NCBI RefSeq assembly: GCF_030538695.1 | Contig: NZ_JAUNTN010000006.1 | Coordinates: 1-64,000, forward strand | Direction: 5' to 3' | Length of the DNA stretch: 64,000 nucleotides | Source of the DNA: Paracoccus sp. (in: a-proteobacteria) | GTDB lineage: Bacteria > Pseudomonadota > Alphaproteobacteria > Rhodobacterales > Rhodobacteraceae | Notes under the pieces: model-generated | Seen by the model: only the letters and a program-made list of their open reading frames with translations | Database searches by the model: none | Told to the model about the DNA's origin: nothing | Shown: positions 17,084 through 27,560 of the stretch, one piece after another | Layout: each line of letters starts with the position of its first letter | Numbering within the stretch: position 1 is the stretch's first letter | Translations under genes and position numbers: made by a program

Positions 17084-18010
17084 TTACAGCTTGTCGGTCA
17101 GTTCCGGCACCGCCTGGAAGATGTCCGCGACAAGGCCGTAATCCGCAACCTGGAAGATCGGGGCTTCTTCGTCCTTGTTGATGGCGACGATGACCTTGCT
17201 GTCTTTCATCCCGGCAAGGTGCTGGATCGCGCCGGAAATCCCAAGGGCGATATACAGTTCCGGGGCGACGACCTTGCCGGTCTGGCCCACCTGCCAGTCG
17301 TTCGGGGCATAACCCGAATCGACCGCCGCGCGGGATGCGCCGACGGCGGCGCCCAGCTTGTCGGCCAGTGCCTCGACCATGGCGAAGCTGTCTTTGGAGC
17401 CGACGCCGCGCCCGCCCGAGACGACGCGCTTGGCCGAGGTCAATTCCGGCCGGTCCGAGGCTGCGACCTTGTCTTCGACCCATGACGACAGGCCCGGATC
17501 ACCGGCAGCCGCGCCCTGATCGACAGCGGCGGAACCGCCCTGACCAGCCGCATCAAAGGCGGTGGTGCGCACGGTCAGCACCTTCTTGCCGTCCTTGGAT
17601 CGCACGGTCTGGATGGCGTTACCGGCATAGACCGGGCGCTCGAACGTGTCGGCGTCAACAACGGCGGACACATCGGAAATCACCATCACATCCAGCAGCG
17701 CGGCGACGCGCGGCGCGACGTTCTTGGCGCTGGCGGTCGCAGGCAGCACGATATGGCTGTAATCTCCTGCCATGGCGACGATCAGATCGGCCAGCGGTTC
17801 GGCCAGACCATGCGCATAGGCGGCGTCGGACACGCAGACCACCTTGGCCACACCGTCCAGTTTCGCGGCATCGGAGGCCGCAGCTTCGCAGCCTTGGCCA
17901 GCGACCAGAACGGTTACGTCGCCCAGTTTCTTCGCTGCCGTCAGCGCCTTGGCGGTCGCATCAGCGGCCAGCGCACCATTCGAGATTTCGGCAATCAGCA
18001 GAACCGCCAT
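17084..18010 (-). CDS. etfA: Electron transfer flavoprotein alpha subunit
   Basis: 308 residues from the ATG at 18010, which overlaps the etfB stop as TGATG (a GTG one codon earlier is less likely). The FAD-binding C-terminal domain is intact: [18 protein letters not shown], then [21 protein letters not shown], then [12 protein letters not shown]. With EtfB it accepts electrons from acyl-CoA and other dehydrogenases and passes them to the ubiquinone pool by ETF:quinone oxidoreductase (not in this window). Confidence 0.96.
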   Translation of the reverse strand: MAVLLIAEISNGALAADATAKALTAAKKLGDVTVLVAGQGCEAAASDAAKLDGVAKVVCVSDAAYAHGLAEPLADLIVAMAGDYSHIVLPATASAKNVAPRVAALLDVMVISDVSAVVDADTFERPVYAGNAIQTVRSKDGKKVLTVRTTAFDAAGQGGSAAVDQGAAAGDPGLSSWVEDKVAASDRPELTSAKRVVSGGRGVGSKDSFAMVEALADKLGAAVGASRAAVDSGYAPNDWQVGQTGKVVAPELYIALGISGAIQHLAGMKDSKVIVAINKDEEAPIFQVADYGLVADIFQAVPELTDKL

Positions 18011-18768
18011 CACACCACCCCTGCTTCTTTCAGTTTCGACACCAGCTCATCAACCGAGCCGACCTTGATCCCGGCCTTGCGACCCTCGGGTTCGGCGGTC
18101 TTGATGATCTCCAGACGCGGCGAGATGTCCACGCCGTAATCGGCTGGGGTTTTCTCATCCAGTGGCTTTTTCTTGGCCTTCATAATGTCGGGCAGCTTGG
18201 CATAGCGCGGCTCGTTCAGGCGTAGGTCGGCGGTGATAACGGCGGGCAGCTTGACGGTGATCGTCTGCAAACCGCCATCCACCTCGCGCGAGACGGTGGC
18301 GCTGTCGCCCGCGACCTCGACCGTGTTGGCAAAGGTCGCCTGACCCCAGCCCAACAGCGCGGCGAGCATCTGTCCGGTGGCGTTCATGTCATTGTCGATG
18401 GCCTGTTTCCCGGCGATCACCAGACCCGGCTGTTCGGCATCCACGATGGCTTTCAGCAGCTTGGCGACGGCCAGCGGCTCGATATCGTCATGGACGTCTT
18501 CGGTTGCCGTGACCAGAATCCCGCGGTCGGCGCCCATGGCCATGGCGGTGCGCAGGGTTTCGCCAGCTTTGGCAACGCCGATGGACACGACGACAACCTC
18601 GGTCGCCACACCTTTTTCTTTCAGGCGGATGGCTTCCTCGACGGCGATTTCGTCAAACGGGTTCATCGACATCTTGACGTTTGCAAGATCGACGCCCGAT
18701 CCGTCCGCCTTCACGCGGGCCTTCACGTTATAGTCGATCACGCGCTTGACGGGCACGAGGACCTTCAT
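18010..18768 (-). CDS. etfB: Electron transfer flavoprotein beta subunit
   Basis: 252 residues, starting [16 protein letters not shown], with the AMP-binding and docking features of EtfB ([11 protein letters not shown], then [23 protein letters not shown] block). It is preceded by a good GGAGGAGA ribosome site and is first in the etfBA operon. The partner of EtfA in electron transfer from beta-oxidation. Confidence 0.96.
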   Translation of the reverse strand: MKVLVPVKRVIDYNVKARVKADGSGVDLANVKMSMNPFDEIAVEEAIRLKEKGVATEVVVVSIGVAKAGETLRTAMAMGADRGILVTATEDVHDDIEPLAVAKLLKAIVDAEQPGLVIAGKQAIDNDMNATGQMLAALLGWGQATFANTVEVAGDSATVSREVDGGLQTITVKLPAVITADLRLNEPRYAKLPDIMKAKKKPLDEKTPADYGVDISPRLEIIKTAEPEGRKAGIKVGSVDELVSKLKEAGVV

Positions 18769-18872
18769 GGTCTCCTCCTTCTCATGGTTGCGTCATCTTC
18801 GATGCGGGACGTTAGCGGGGTGCGCCGGGCTTGGACAGAGGAAATTTCTGCAACGCGGCGTCCTGTCTGTCG

Positions 18873-19442
18873 CTAACGGCTGGCACCGGGCACCCAAAGC
18901 ACATCGCCAGCCGCGCCATTGGCCACGCGGGCCGCAACGAACAGCCAGTCGGACAGTCGGTTCAGGTATTTCACCGCGACCGGGTTGGCCTCGGCATGGG
19001 CGGCCAGTTCGGTGGCGCGGCGCTCGGCCCGGCGGGCGACGGTGCGCGACAGATGCAGATGCGCCGCCAGCGGGGTGCCGCCGGGCAGGATAAAGCTGCG
19101 CAGCGGGTCCAGCGCGGCGTTCATCGCGTCGATTTCGGCCTCCAGCCGGTCCACCTGCGACTGAATGATCCGCAAAACCGGGTAGGGGGCCTGCGCATCC
19201 GCCGCCATATCCGGGCGCGACAGGTCTGCGCCAAGGTCGAACAGATCGTTCTGGATCACCGCCAGCCGCGCGGCGATGTCGCCGTCCGCGTGCAGGCGGC
19301 AGAGGCCCAGCGTGGCGTTCAGCTCGTCCACGGTGCCGTAAGCCTCGACGCGTGGATCATGCTTGGCCACGCGGCTGCCGTCTGACAGGGCGGTGTCGCC
19401 CTTGTCGCCGGTGCGGGTGTAAATCTTGTTCAGAACGACCAT
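18873..19442 (-). CDS. Cob(I)yrinic acid a,c-diamide adenosyltransferase, PduO type
   Basis: 189 residues. Shows the N-terminal ATP motif TRTGDKGDTALSDGSRV, then YGTVDELNATLGL, and the C-terminal FILPGGTPLAAHLHLSRTVARRAER. These mark the PduO/MMAB family that transfers the adenosyl group of ATP to cobalamin, making adenosylcobalamin. Its start overlaps the stop of the small membrane protein upstream. Together with the SDR and etf genes this forms a loosely packed reverse-strand block. Confidence 0.93.
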   Translation of the reverse strand: MVVLNKIYTRTGDKGDTALSDGSRVAKHDPRVEAYGTVDELNATLGLCRLHADGDIAARLAVIQNDLFDLGADLSRPDMAADAQAPYPVLRIIQSQVDRLEAEIDAMNAALDPLRSFILPGGTPLAAHLHLSRTVARRAERRATELAAHAEANPVAVKYLNRLSDWLFVAARVANGAAGDVLWVPGASR

Positions 19443-19642
19443 CAGTTCCCCCGAAACCAGACGTAAAGCGCAACCAGCAGGACCACGGCGGCCTGTGCAA
19501 TCAGCCGCCAGCGCATCATGCGATTGCTGTTCAGCCGCGCATCCTGACCGCCGCGGGCAAAGGCTGCAATGCCCCGGATCAGGATGAGCACCACCAATAG
19601 CCCGCCCACGGCGGCGATGGTGAAGAGCGTCTTATCGGTCAT
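19442..19642 (-). CDS. HIG1-like twin transmembrane protein
   Basis: 66 residues with two membrane helices (about 6-27 and 46-62) joined by a basic loop (GGQDARLNSNRMMRWRL). The RxNxxMRWR-type loop is what I know from bacterial HIG1-domain proteins, which associate with respiratory complexes; that function is inferred from the family. It often sits beside the cobalamin adenosyltransferase gene in Rhodobacteraceae, as here. Confidence 0.78.
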   Translation of the reverse strand: MTDKTLFTIAAVGGLLVVLILIRGIAAFARGGQDARLNSNRMMRWRLIAQAAVVLLVALYVWFRGN

Positions 19643-19666
19643 CGCAGCCTCCTTTTCGAAGGTAGC

Positions 19667-20488
19667 CTAGCTGCGCCGGGCCAGCGCGTCCAGTGCGCGG
19701 GTTGGCAACAGCCGCCGCCCGATCCCCGCCAGCCATGTCGGCGTGGTGACGTAATATCGCGGGCGGGGGCGGGGCGCGTCCAGCGCGTGCAGGATACGGC
19801 GGGCGACGGCCTCGGGTTGCAGCTCGAAGCGATCCTTCTTTGCCTTGGGGTGATACAGGCGGTCCAGCAGCGTTGTGCGATATTGCGCGGCGCGTGGGCT
19901 GTTTTGCCAATCGATCCAGCGTTCGAAATGCGGGATGGAATTGGCGCGGATGCGGCTGGCAATCGGTCCCGGCTCGATCAGCACGATATGGATGCCGGTA
20001 TCTGCCATTTCCAGCCGCAGAATGTCGGTCAGCCCCTCCAGCGCAAACTTGGTCGCGGCATAGGGACCGCGCCACGGAATACCGACCAGCCCGAGGACCG
20101 AAGAAATATTCACCACCCGTCCCGCGCCACGCTCTCGGAAATGCGGCAGCAGGCGGCGGGTCAGGTCATGGGTGCCGAACAGGTTGGTTTCAAAGATCGC
20201 GCGCAGGGCCTCGCGCGGGATGTCCTCGACCGCGCCGGGCAGGGCAAAGGCGGCATTGTTGACCAGCGCGTCCAGCGGCCCGGCGGTCAGCACCCGATCG
20301 ACAGCGCGGGTGATGCTGGCGCTGTCATCCAGATCCAATGCGACGGATTCGAACCCTTCGGCCTGACGCGCGGCTACATCGGCGGCGGCGCGGCAGGCAG
20401 CCACCACCTGCCAGCCATGCGCCCGCAGGTAATGCGCCGAACCCAGGCCGATACCTGACGAACAGCCGGTCAGCAGAACCCGCTTCAC
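19667..20488 (-). CDS. Short-chain dehydrogenase/reductase (SDR) family oxidoreductase
   Basis: 273 residues of the classical SDR fold. TGCSSGIGLG is the cofactor loop, NNAAFALPG the central strand, NISSV supplies the Ser, and PYAATKFAL carries Tyr and Lys of the YxxxK catalytic pair. Substrate cannot be predicted. It overlaps the SH3 protein gene by 4 bases, indicating a two-gene operon. Confidence 0.88.
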   Translation of the reverse strand: MKRVLLTGCSSGIGLGSAHYLRAHGWQVVAACRAAADVAARQAEGFESVALDLDDSASITRAVDRVLTAGPLDALVNNAAFALPGAVEDIPREALRAIFETNLFGTHDLTRRLLPHFRERGAGRVVNISSVLGLVGIPWRGPYAATKFALEGLTDILRLEMADTGIHIVLIEPGPIASRIRANSIPHFERWIDWQNSPRAAQYRTTLLDRLYHPKAKKDRFELQPEAVARRILHALDAPRPRPRYYVTTPTWLAGIGRRLLPTRALDALARRS

Positions 20489-21009
20489 GGTTGATCCGAC
20501 AGGAACTGTCCCGAAATATAGCCGCGCCGCCCCTGCGGGTCGATGATCTGGACCCAGCCGTTCGGCATGGTTTCCAGCCGCTCGACGGCGGTGCCACGGG
20601 TCAGGGCGCCAATGACGCTGTTGCTGGTGGACGGGCCTTCACGGTAATTCACCCGGTTGCCAGTGATATAGGCCACAGTGCCGCCGCGCTGTTCGACCTC
20701 TGCGGCGCCATCGCCGGGGGCCGGGCTGTCGGCATATTGAGGCGAGGGCCGCAGCGCCGGGCCGGGAAAGCGGGCGCGGCGTTCCGGGGTCTGCGTGACC
20801 TGTGCCGCATCCGGGGCGGGGGCGGTGGTTTCGACCGGGGCAGCCTCGGTGGGGGCAGCAACGGCGGGCGCAGGCGATTCGACCTGCGCCACGGCTGCGG
20901 GCGTGGTCTGCGCGGGCGCATCCGGGGTCCGGGACATGACCAGCCAGATTACGCCGAGCGCCGCGACGATCAGCAGCGGCAAAAGAAACAGTCTGGCCTT
21001 GAACATCAT
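20485..21009 (-). CDS. Membrane-anchored SH3-domain protein
   Basis: 174 residues. One membrane helix at about 5-26, a long Ala/Pro/Glu-rich linker (to about residue 100), then a bacterial SH3 domain ([27 protein letters not shown] and [19 protein letters not shown]). Such domains usually bind peptidoglycan or periplasmic partners, so a periplasmic location is expected. Partner unknown. Confidence 0.85.
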   Translation of the reverse strand: MMFKARLFLLPLLIVAALGVIWLVMSRTPDAPAQTTPAAVAQVESPAPAVAAPTEAAPVETTAPAPDAAQVTQTPERRARFPGPALRPSPQYADSPAPGDGAAEVEQRGGTVAYITGNRVNYREGPSTSNSVIGALTRGTAVERLETMPNGWVQIIDPQGRRGYISGQFLSDQP

Positions 21010-21100
21010 ACCCCTCTTGGCGGCTCGCCTTCAGAACGCCGCTGCCTTAACCAAAGTTTCCCGGCTTGTGAATGGCGGGCCTGCGCCCTATTGCTGGCGC

Positions 21101-23359
21101 ATGTCTGATGATCTGATCCCCGATGACGCGCCCGAGCAGGGCAACACCGTGTCCGAGCCGCTCAGCCGTGCGATTGGTGAGCGTTACCTGACCTATGCGC
21201 TGTCCACGATCATGCACCGGGCGCTGCCCGATGCGCGGGACGGGTTGAAGCCAGTGCATCGGCGCATCCTTTATGCGATGCGCGAATTGCGGCTGGCACC
21301 GAACGGGCCGTTCCGCAAATCGGCCAAGATCAGCGGCGATGTGATGGGCAATTATCACCCGCATGGCGACGCGGCGATCTATGATGCGATGGCGCGTCTG
21401 GCGCAGGATTTCGCCATGCGTTACCCGTTGGTGGACGGGCAGGGGAACTTTGGCAATATCGACGGCGACAGCCCTGCCGCCAGCCGCTATACCGAAGCCC
21501 GCCTTGCTGCGCCGTCCGAGGCGCTTCTGGACGGGCTGGCCGAAGAAGCCGTTGATTTCCGCCCGAATTACGATGGCACCCTGACCGAACCCGTGGTGCT
21601 GCCAGCGGCATTCCCGAACCTGTTGTGCAATGGCGCGTCAGGCATCGCCGTGGGCATGGCGACGAATATTCCGCCGCATAACCTGCACGAAGTCATTGAC
21701 GCCTGCCTGCACCTTATCAAGACCCCGGACGCGCGGGATGACACGCTGGTCAGCCTGGTGCCGGGACCGGATTTCCCGACCGGCGGCGTGCTGGTCGAAT
21801 CGCCCGAAACCATCCGCGAGGCTTACCGCACCGGGCGCGGCAGCTTCCGCCTGCGCGGGCGCTGGCAGGTCGAGGATCTTGGCCGCGGCCAGTGGCAGAT
21901 CATCGTGACCGAGATCCCCTATCAAGTTCAGAAATCCAAGCTGATCGAGCGTCTGGCCGAGCTGATCCAGACCAAGAAAATCCCGATTCTGGCTGATGTG
22001 CGCGATGAATCCGCCGAGGATATTCGCATCGTTCTGGAACCCCGCACCCGCGCCGTGGACCCGGCGCAGATGATGGCCGCGTTGTTCCGGGTTTCGGACC
22101 TTGAGGTGCGGTTCAGCCTGAACATGAATGTGCTGATCGACGGGCGGGTGCCCAAAGTGTGCAGTCTGAAAGAGGTTCTGCGCGCCTTTGTCGATCACCG
22201 CCGCGACGTGCTGGTGCGGCGCAGCAATCACCGGCTGGACAAGATCGCGCGGCGGTTGGAGGTTCTGGAAGGCTATCTGATCGCCTATCTGAACCTCGAC
22301 CGGGTGATCGAGATTATCCGCTATGACGACGATCCCAAGGCCGCGCTGTTGGCAGAAGGCTGGCCGACCGGCGAAGGCGCGGTAGCGCATCTGACCGAGC
22401 CGCAGGCCGAGGCGATCCTGAATATGCGCCTGCGCAGTCTGCGCAAGCTGGAGGAAATGGAACTGCGGACCGAACGCGACGGGCTGATTGCCGAGCGTGA
22501 CGGGCTGCTGGCAATGCTGGCCGACGAATCGGCGCAATGGGGCAAGATTTCCGAGGAACTGCGGGCGATCAGAGCGCAATTCGGGCGCAGCGCCCCCGGC
22601 GGTTCCCGCCGCACCGAAATCACCGACAGTCTGGATGAGCAACCCATCGACATGGATGCCATGATCGAGCGCGAGCCGATCACCGTGATTCTGTCGAAAA
22701 TGGGTTGGATTCGCGCGATGAAGGGCCATCAGCCGCTGGATGCTGAGGTGAAATACCGCGATGGCGACGGCCCCGGTTTTGTCCTGCACGCCGAAACCAC
22801 TGACAAGCTGATGATCTTTGGCGCGAACGGGCGGTTTTATACCCTGTCCGGCGCCGCTCTGCCCGGCGGGCGCGGCTTGGGTGAGCCGCTGCGGCTGATG
22901 GTCGATCTGCCGAATGAGGCAGGGATCATCGACATTTTCCCGTGGCGCGAGGGGACGCGCTATCTTGTGGCCTCGAAAGCGGGAGATGGGTTTGTCGTTG
23001 GCGCGTCGGATATTCTGGCGCAGACCAAGACCGGCAAGCAGGTGTTGAATGGCGAGGCGCTGCTGTGCCGCGTGGTCAGCGGCGATCACGTCGCCACCGT
23101 GGGCGAAAACCGCAAGATGCTGGTGTTCCCCTTGACCGAACTGCCCGAAATGGCGCGGGGTAAGGGCGTGCGCTTGCAAAAATTCAAGGATGGTGGACTG
23201 GCCGATGCCAAATGTATCACGTTGGCCGAAGGCTTGAGCTGGCCTGACCCCGCAGGCCGCACCCGTAGCGAAACCGACCTGAGCGAATGGCTGGGCAAAC
23301 GTGCTACAGCGGGGCGGATGGCACCGCGCGGGTTCCCGAGGGATAATCGGTTCGGGTGA
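21101..23359 (+). CDS. parC: DNA topoisomerase IV subunit A
   Basis: 752 residues from the ATG at 21101; an open frame of about 100 codons upstream overlaps the antisense SH3 gene and is rejected. Contains [21 protein letters not shown], the catalytic-tyrosine segment AASRYTEAR and the ATP-independent breakage-reunion core. The C-terminal beta-propeller is short, as in alphaproteobacterial ParC rather than GyrA. It decatenates daughter chromosomes together with ParE, encoded elsewhere. Confidence 0.95.
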   Translation: MSDDLIPDDAPEQGNTVSEPLSRAIGERYLTYALSTIMHRALPDARDGLKPVHRRILYAMRELRLAPNGPFRKSAKISGDVMGNYHPHGDAAIYDAMARLAQDFAMRYPLVDGQGNFGNIDGDSPAASRYTEARLAAPSEALLDGLAEEAVDFRPNYDGTLTEPVVLPAAFPNLLCNGASGIAVGMATNIPPHNLHEVIDACLHLIKTPDARDDTLVSLVPGPDFPTGGVLVESPETIREAYRTGRGSFRLRGRWQVEDLGRGQWQIIVTEIPYQVQKSKLIERLAELIQTKKIPILADVRDESAEDIRIVLEPRTRAVDPAQMMAALFRVSDLEVRFSLNMNVLIDGRVPKVCSLKEVLRAFVDHRRDVLVRRSNHRLDKIARRLEVLEGYLIAYLNLDRVIEIIRYDDDPKAALLAEGWPTGEGAVAHLTEPQAEAILNMRLRSLRKLEEMELRTERDGLIAERDGLLAMLADESAQWGKISEELRAIRAQFGRSAPGGSRRTEITDSLDEQPIDMDAMIEREPITVILSKMGWIRAMKGHQPLDAEVKYRDGDGPGFVLHAETTDKLMIFGANGRFYTLSGAALPGGRGLGEPLRLMVDLPNEAGIIDIFPWREGTRYLVASKAGDGFVVGASDILAQTKTGKQVLNGEALLCRVVSGDHVATVGENRKMLVFPLTELPEMARGKGVRLQKFKDGGLADAKCITLAEGLSWPDPAGRTRSETDLSEWLGKRATAGRMAPRGFPRDNRFG

Positions 23360-23362
23360 AAA

Positions 23363-23379
23363 AGGGGGCTTTGCCCCCT
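23363..23379 (+). terminator. Hairpin after parC
   Basis: AGGGGGC and GCCCCCT pair around a three-base loop, 4 bases past the parC stop. There is no T-run, so it may act as a stability hairpin. Confidence 0.45.
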
Positions 23380-23423
23380 CGGGCTGACGCCCTCACCCCC
23401 AGGATATTTAAGTGAAGAAGAAA

Positions 23424-23449
23424 GGGCCGCCCGGTATGACAGGCGGCCC
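23424..23449 (-). terminator. Terminator of the DUF533 gene
   Basis: GGGCCGCC (23424-23431) pairs with GGCGGCCC (23442-23449). On the reverse strand it is followed by TTTCTTCTTC, just after the DUF533 gene's stop. Confidence 0.75.
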
Positions 23450-23458
23450 GCTCTGATT

Positions 23459-24313
23459 TCAGGCGTAGAGGTTCTGGACGCCGATCTGTTCGTGGATCTG
23501 GTTCACGACCTGCTGGTTCAGCCCCATGGCCTGCGCCAGTGCGTGCAGATATTGCGCCTCGGCCTTGCTGTCGAAATCAATCGCCATCAGCGACATCATA
23601 TAGACCTGCGGGGCCAGACCTTGCGGAACCTCACGGGCCAGCGCCTGTGGATCGACCGGGGCTTTCATCTGTTCCTGAATGAAGGCGCGTTCCTCGTCGT
23701 CGATGTCGCCAAGCTGACCCAGAAGGCGCTGCTTCTCGGCGTCGTCGATCTGGCCATCGGCCTTGGCGGCCTGAATCATCGCCTTGAGCATCAGCGCAGC
23801 CACGGCGTTCTGATCGGCGGTCGGGGCAACCTCGGGTTCGTTCTGATTCGACAGCGCATCGTTGAACAACTCGCCAAAGGTGGCGTCATTGCTGGCTTGT
23901 GCGCCTTTTTGCGCAAGGCTGCCCGCGCCAGCCGCACCGCCCAGCAATCCGCCAAGCAGACCGCCCAAGCCACCCGCCGCAGCACCACCGGCGCTGGCTT
24001 TGGTCAGTTGGTCAAGGATGCCGCCGAGGCCGCCCTGCGCACCAGCCGAGTTCGGGCCGCCATAGCGGGTGCCGCGCCCTGCGCCTGCGGACTGACCGCC
24101 AAGCACCTGACCCAGCAGGTCGCCAAGCCCACCGCTGCCGGCCTGACGCGACCCCGCCGCGCCGGTGTTATTGCCCAGCAAATCGCCAAGGATACCGCCG
24201 CCGGTGGTGCGGCTGCCAGCTTGCGCCTGACCGCCTTTGTTCATCACTGCGCCAATGCCTTTTGCCAGCATCACGCCAGCCGCGACCCGTGCGAGGGTTT
24301 TCATCATGCTCAT
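23459..24313 (-). CDS. DUF533 (YebE-like) protein with glycine-rich N-terminal half
   Basis: 284 residues. The first 150 residues are low-complexity Gly/Ala/Leu repeats around LGDLLG and LGGLLGG. The C-terminal 110 residues form a helical domain (ALMLKAMIQAAKADGQIDDAEKQRLL, IDDEERAFIQEQM) similar to DUF533/YebE and distantly to TerB. The repeated LGxLLG block suggests a membrane-associated or self-associating part. Function unknown; in other species YebE responds to envelope stress. Confidence 0.78.
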   Translation of the reverse strand: MSMMKTLARVAAGVMLAKGIGAVMNKGGQAQAGSRTTGGGILGDLLGNNTGAAGSRQAGSGGLGDLLGQVLGGQSAGAGRGTRYGGPNSAGAQGGLGGILDQLTKASAGGAAAGGLGGLLGGLLGGAAGAGSLAQKGAQASNDATFGELFNDALSNQNEPEVAPTADQNAVAALMLKAMIQAAKADGQIDDAEKQRLLGQLGDIDDEERAFIQEQMKAPVDPQALAREVPQGLAPQVYMMSLMAIDFDSKAEAQYLHALAQAMGLNQQVVNQIHEQIGVQNLYA

Positions 24314-24408
24314 GTCAAATCCTTATCTTTGACGGTGCCGGGGCAATCTTCCGGCCGGTTTGCATCGTGAAACGCTTTGGTCGCCGTTCAGGTTCCGCGT
24401 AAAACCCG

Positions 24409-24488
24409 TTCGGGAAGCCTTGATTTTTCCCGAATCTGATTTTAAGTCGCGGCGGATGCAGAAGACCGGGGCCTTGCGCTTTGCCCCG
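24409..24488 (+). promoter_or_regulatory. Inverted repeats in the tuf leader
   Basis: TTCGGGAA (24409-24416) and TTCCCGAA (24427-24434) are perfect inverted repeats. A second hairpin, CGGGGC (24467-24472) with GCCCCG (24483-24488), lies just before the AGGAGG ribosome site (24496-24501). The first could be an operator; the second could modulate tuf translation. Confidence 0.4.
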
Positions 24489-24506
24489 ACGACCTAGGAG
24501 GCCCTT

Positions 24507-25682
24507 ATGGCGAAGGCAAAATTTGAACGTACGAAACCGCACGTTAACATTGGCACGATTGGTCACGTTGACCACGGCAAGACGACCCTGACGGCAGCGA
24601 TCACCAAGTATTTTGGTGATTTCAAGGCGTATGACCAGATTGACGGTGCGCCGGAGGAGAAGGCGCGCGGGATCACGATCTCGACCGCTCACGTTGAGTA
24701 TGAGTCGGACACCCGCCACTATGCGCACGTCGACTGCCCCGGCCACGCCGACTATGTGAAAAACATGATTACCGGCGCGGCGCAGATGGACGGCGCGATT
24801 CTGGTGGTGAACGCCGCTGACGGCCCGATGCCGCAGACCCGCGAACACATCCTGCTGGGCCGTCAGGTCGGCATCCCCTACATGGTCGTTTACCTGAACA
24901 AGGTCGATCAGGTGGATGACGAGGAACTGCTGGAACTGGTCGAGATGGAAGTGCGCGAGCTGCTCTCGTCCTACGACTACCCCGGCGACGATATTCCGAT
25001 CGTCAAGGGCTCGGCTCTGGCCGCTCTGGAAGGCCGCGACCCGGAAATCGGCGAGAACTCGATCCGCGCGCTGATCGCCGCTGTCGACGAATACATCCCG
25101 ACGCCCGAGCGCGCTGTTGACCAGCCCTTCCTGATGCCGATCGAGGACGTGTTCTCGATCTCGGGCCGCGGGACGGTTGTGACCGGCCGGGTTGAGCGTG
25201 GCGCGGTGAACGTGGGCGACGAGTTGGAAATCGTGGGCATCCGCGACACCAAGAAAACCACCTGCACCGGCGTTGAAATGTTCCGCAAGCTGCTGGATCG
25301 CGGGGAAGCTGGCGACAACATCGGCGCGCTGCTGCGCGGCATCGACCGTGACGGCGTTGAGCGTGGCCAGGTGCTGTGCAAGCCCGGCTCGGTCAAGCCG
25401 CACACCAAGTTCGAGGCCGAGGCCTATATCCTGACCAAGGAAGAAGGCGGCCGCCACACCCCGTTCTTCGCGAACTACCGCCCGCAATTCTACTTCCGCA
25501 CCACGGACGTGACCGGGACGGTGAAGCTGCCGGAAGGCACCGAGATGGTGATGCCGGGCGACAACCTGAAGTTCGAGGTCGAGCTGATCGCGCCGATCGC
25601 GATGGAAGAGAAGCTGCGCTTTGCTATCCGTGAGGGTGGCCGGACTGTCGGCGCGGGCGTTGTGGCGAAGATCATCGAGTGA
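24507..25682 (+). CDS. tuf: Elongation factor Tu
   Basis: 391 residues, with GTPase motifs [13 protein letters not shown] and NKVD, the switch I segment EEKARGITI and a complete domain III ending AGVVAKIIE. It delivers aminoacyl-tRNA to the ribosome. A perfect AGGAGG precedes the ATG. It stands alone: the usual upstream fusA and rpsG are absent, and a strong terminator separates it from the next gene. This may be one of two tuf copies. Confidence 0.98.
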   Translation: MAKAKFERTKPHVNIGTIGHVDHGKTTLTAAITKYFGDFKAYDQIDGAPEEKARGITISTAHVEYESDTRHYAHVDCPGHADYVKNMITGAAQMDGAILVVNAADGPMPQTREHILLGRQVGIPYMVVYLNKVDQVDDEELLELVEMEVRELLSSYDYPGDDIPIVKGSALAALEGRDPEIGENSIRALIAAVDEYIPTPERAVDQPFLMPIEDVFSISGRGTVVTGRVERGAVNVGDELEIVGIRDTKKTTCTGVEMFRKLLDRGEAGDNIGALLRGIDRDGVERGQVLCKPGSVKPHTKFEAEAYILTKEEGGRHTPFFANYRPQFYFRTTDVTGTVKLPEGTEMVMPGDNLKFEVELIAPIAMEEKLRFAIREGGRTVGAGVVAKIIE

Positions 25683-25707
25683 TCTGAGCTACGCTTGAGA
25701 TGAAGGG

Positions 25708-25732
25708 GGCCGCCTGCGAGGGCGGCCTTTTT
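25708..25732 (+). terminator. Rho-independent terminator of tuf
   Basis: GGCCGCC (25708-25714) pairs with GGCGGCC (25721-25727), six-base loop, followed by TTTTTCTTT. Confidence 0.88.
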
Positions 25733-25943
25733 CTTTGGGCGGTGGCTCGGTTGCGGGCGAGGGTGCCTCCGGCGGGGATATTTATGGGACAGGAGAGCGC
25801 GGAGAAGGGGGGGCGATGGAAGGCGGGCGCATCGGCAAGTTTCCGCCCATTCGTTCAAAATGCGCAAATAAGTCCGGCAGGGCCAGGAATAATTCCTGTC
25901 GCAGATCGTTAACCATTTGAGGTGCGATCAGCCGGAGGGAGAA

Positions 25944-27542
25944 ATGGCCAAGGAAAAGAAGACACAAGGGCAGGAAGCGGCTGCGGTTCCGACGCCGCTG
26001 GGGTCAGCCAAAGCGGTCGAAACGATGTTTCGCAATTCGGTTCGGGCCGAGCTGGACATGATCCAGCTTGCGGCGACCAAGGCGAATATCATGATTTCCC
26101 TGAACGGGCTGATTATTTCGGCGCTGATGATCTCGGGTGCGTTCATTTTTGCATCTTCGACCACCTTTCTGCTGCCTGCCGGGGTGTTCATGCTGACGGC
26201 GGCAGCCTCAATCATTTTTGCCTTGCTGGCGGCCTCGCCCGAGCGGGTGGATATGCTGTCGGGCCTGCGCAACTGGTTGCGTGACTGGCGGGTGGGGCAG
26301 GCGGGGGCGCGCGATCTGCGCCGCTATCTGAGCCATTCCGATGAGGACGCGCCCAAGGATCTGAACCTGCTGATCTATCAGGACCGGGTGCGGATGTCGC
26401 GCGGTGAATACTGGCAGCGGATGCAGGCTCTGCTGCGTGACCGTGACGACATTTACCACCAGATGAGCGACCACCTGTATTGGCTGGGAGGCATGGCGGA
26501 CCGCAAGTTCCGGCTGTTGAACGTATCCTATCTGGTGTTTCGCTGGGGGCTTTTGGCCTCGGTCCTGACCTTTCTGGCGATCAAGTCGCTGGCCTTTGTG
26601 CTGCCTGCGGGCGGCGACCAGCAGGCGCCCCGGCTGCGCAACCTGGGTATCGCAGAGTTTCAGGATATTTATGAGCCGTCAGCCGTTCAGCAACTTCCCG
26701 ACGGGCGGATTCTGGTGGTTGAGGATGAGGCCAGCCGCGCCCTTAGTCTGATGACCATTGGTTCCGACGGGCTGCTGGTTGAAGACGCCGCTGCCGATAT
26801 GCGCCTGACCCGTGGCTTTGGGCGCCGCCTGAACGATCTGGAAGGGCTGTCGGTGGACGATCAGGGCTATATTTACACCGTGACCTCTCATTCGGGGAAC
26901 AAGGATGGCGAACGCAGCCCCGACCGTGAACAGCTTTTGCGGTTCCGCATCCATGGCAACCAGATCGGGGATATTGCCGCCGTGACGCAGCTGCGCGACT
27001 GGCTGGAGGGAGACGCCGCGCTGAAGGCGGCCATCGAGCAGGCCGCAGGTGATAACGTCAGTTTTGATCGGCTGAACATCGAAGGGCTGGCCTATTACAA
27101 GCAGAACCAGACCCTGATGCTGGGCATGCGTGAGCCGCTGGCGGCGGGCAAGTCGGTTATCGTCGCCATTACCAACCCGGCCGATATGTTTGAACGCCGC
27201 GTCCCGGCGCAATTCGGCCCGCCGGTCCTGCTGGACCTGCAAGGCGGGGGTATCCGGGCGCTGAGCTTTGACAATGTGCTGGGGGCCTTCCTGATCGTGA
27301 ATGAGATAGAGGGCCATGATAATAATAAATATTCGCAGCTTTGGTCATGGAGCGGCAATGCCGCAGACCCGGCCGAGCCGGTGGCGCTGCCCGACATCAT
27401 TAACCTCAACAACGTCGAATCCATTGATTCTATCACCATCAATGGTGAATCCCGTCTGCTGCTGATGAGCGATGAGGGAGACCCGAAAAAGAACCGTCCG
27501 GCGAAATACATGATGCTGGAATACACGCAGTTGAACCGCTGA
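25944..27542 (+). CDS. PycTM-like membrane effector module fused to a DUF3616 domain
   Basis: 532 residues. Residues 25-220 look like the Pycsar effector family (PycTM, DUF5706): KANIMISLNGLIISALMI starts helix 1 (48-70), helix 2 is 74-97, then a soluble loop with NLLIYQDRVRMSRGEYWQRM (141-160) and LLRDRDDIYHQM, and a third helix at 196-220 after DRKFRLLNVSYLVFRWG. Residues 235-530 match DUF3616, a probable beta-propeller: DLEGLSV (297-303), TSHSGNKDGERSPDR (313-327), NIEGLAYY (377-384) and LGMREPL (392-398). Three helices would put the DUF3616 part in the periplasm if the N-terminus is cytoplasmic. AGGGAG precedes the ATG. No nucleotide cyclase is encoded nearby, so this is not a standard Pycsar operon. 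It stands between tuf and rpsJ with its own hairpins on both sides. Confidence 0.76.
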   Translation: MAKEKKTQGQEAAAVPTPLGSAKAVETMFRNSVRAELDMIQLAATKANIMISLNGLIISALMISGAFIFASSTTFLLPAGVFMLTAAASIIFALLAASPERVDMLSGLRNWLRDWRVGQAGARDLRRYLSHSDEDAPKDLNLLIYQDRVRMSRGEYWQRMQALLRDRDDIYHQMSDHLYWLGGMADRKFRLLNVSYLVFRWGLLASVLTFLAIKSLAFVLPAGGDQQAPRLRNLGIAEFQDIYEPSAVQQLPDGRILVVEDEASRALSLMTIGSDGLLVEDAAADMRLTRGFGRRLNDLEGLSVDDQGYIYTVTSHSGNKDGERSPDREQLLRFRIHGNQIGDIAAVTQLRDWLEGDAALKAAIEQAAGDNVSFDRLNIEGLAYYKQNQTLMLGMREPLAAGKSVIVAITNPADMFERRVPAQFGPPVLLDLQGGGIRALSFDNVLGAFLIVNEIEGHDNNKYSQLWSWSGNAADPAEPVALPDIINLNNVESIDSITINGESRLLLMSDEGDPKKNRPAKYMMLEYTQLNR

Positions 27543-27560
27543 ATGACCGGCAGGGCGGGC

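Noticed and set aside
25944..27542. A complete Pycsar antiphage operon
   Set aside because: The effector-like protein is present but no pyrimidine cyclase gene occurs within the window, so the system cannot be called.
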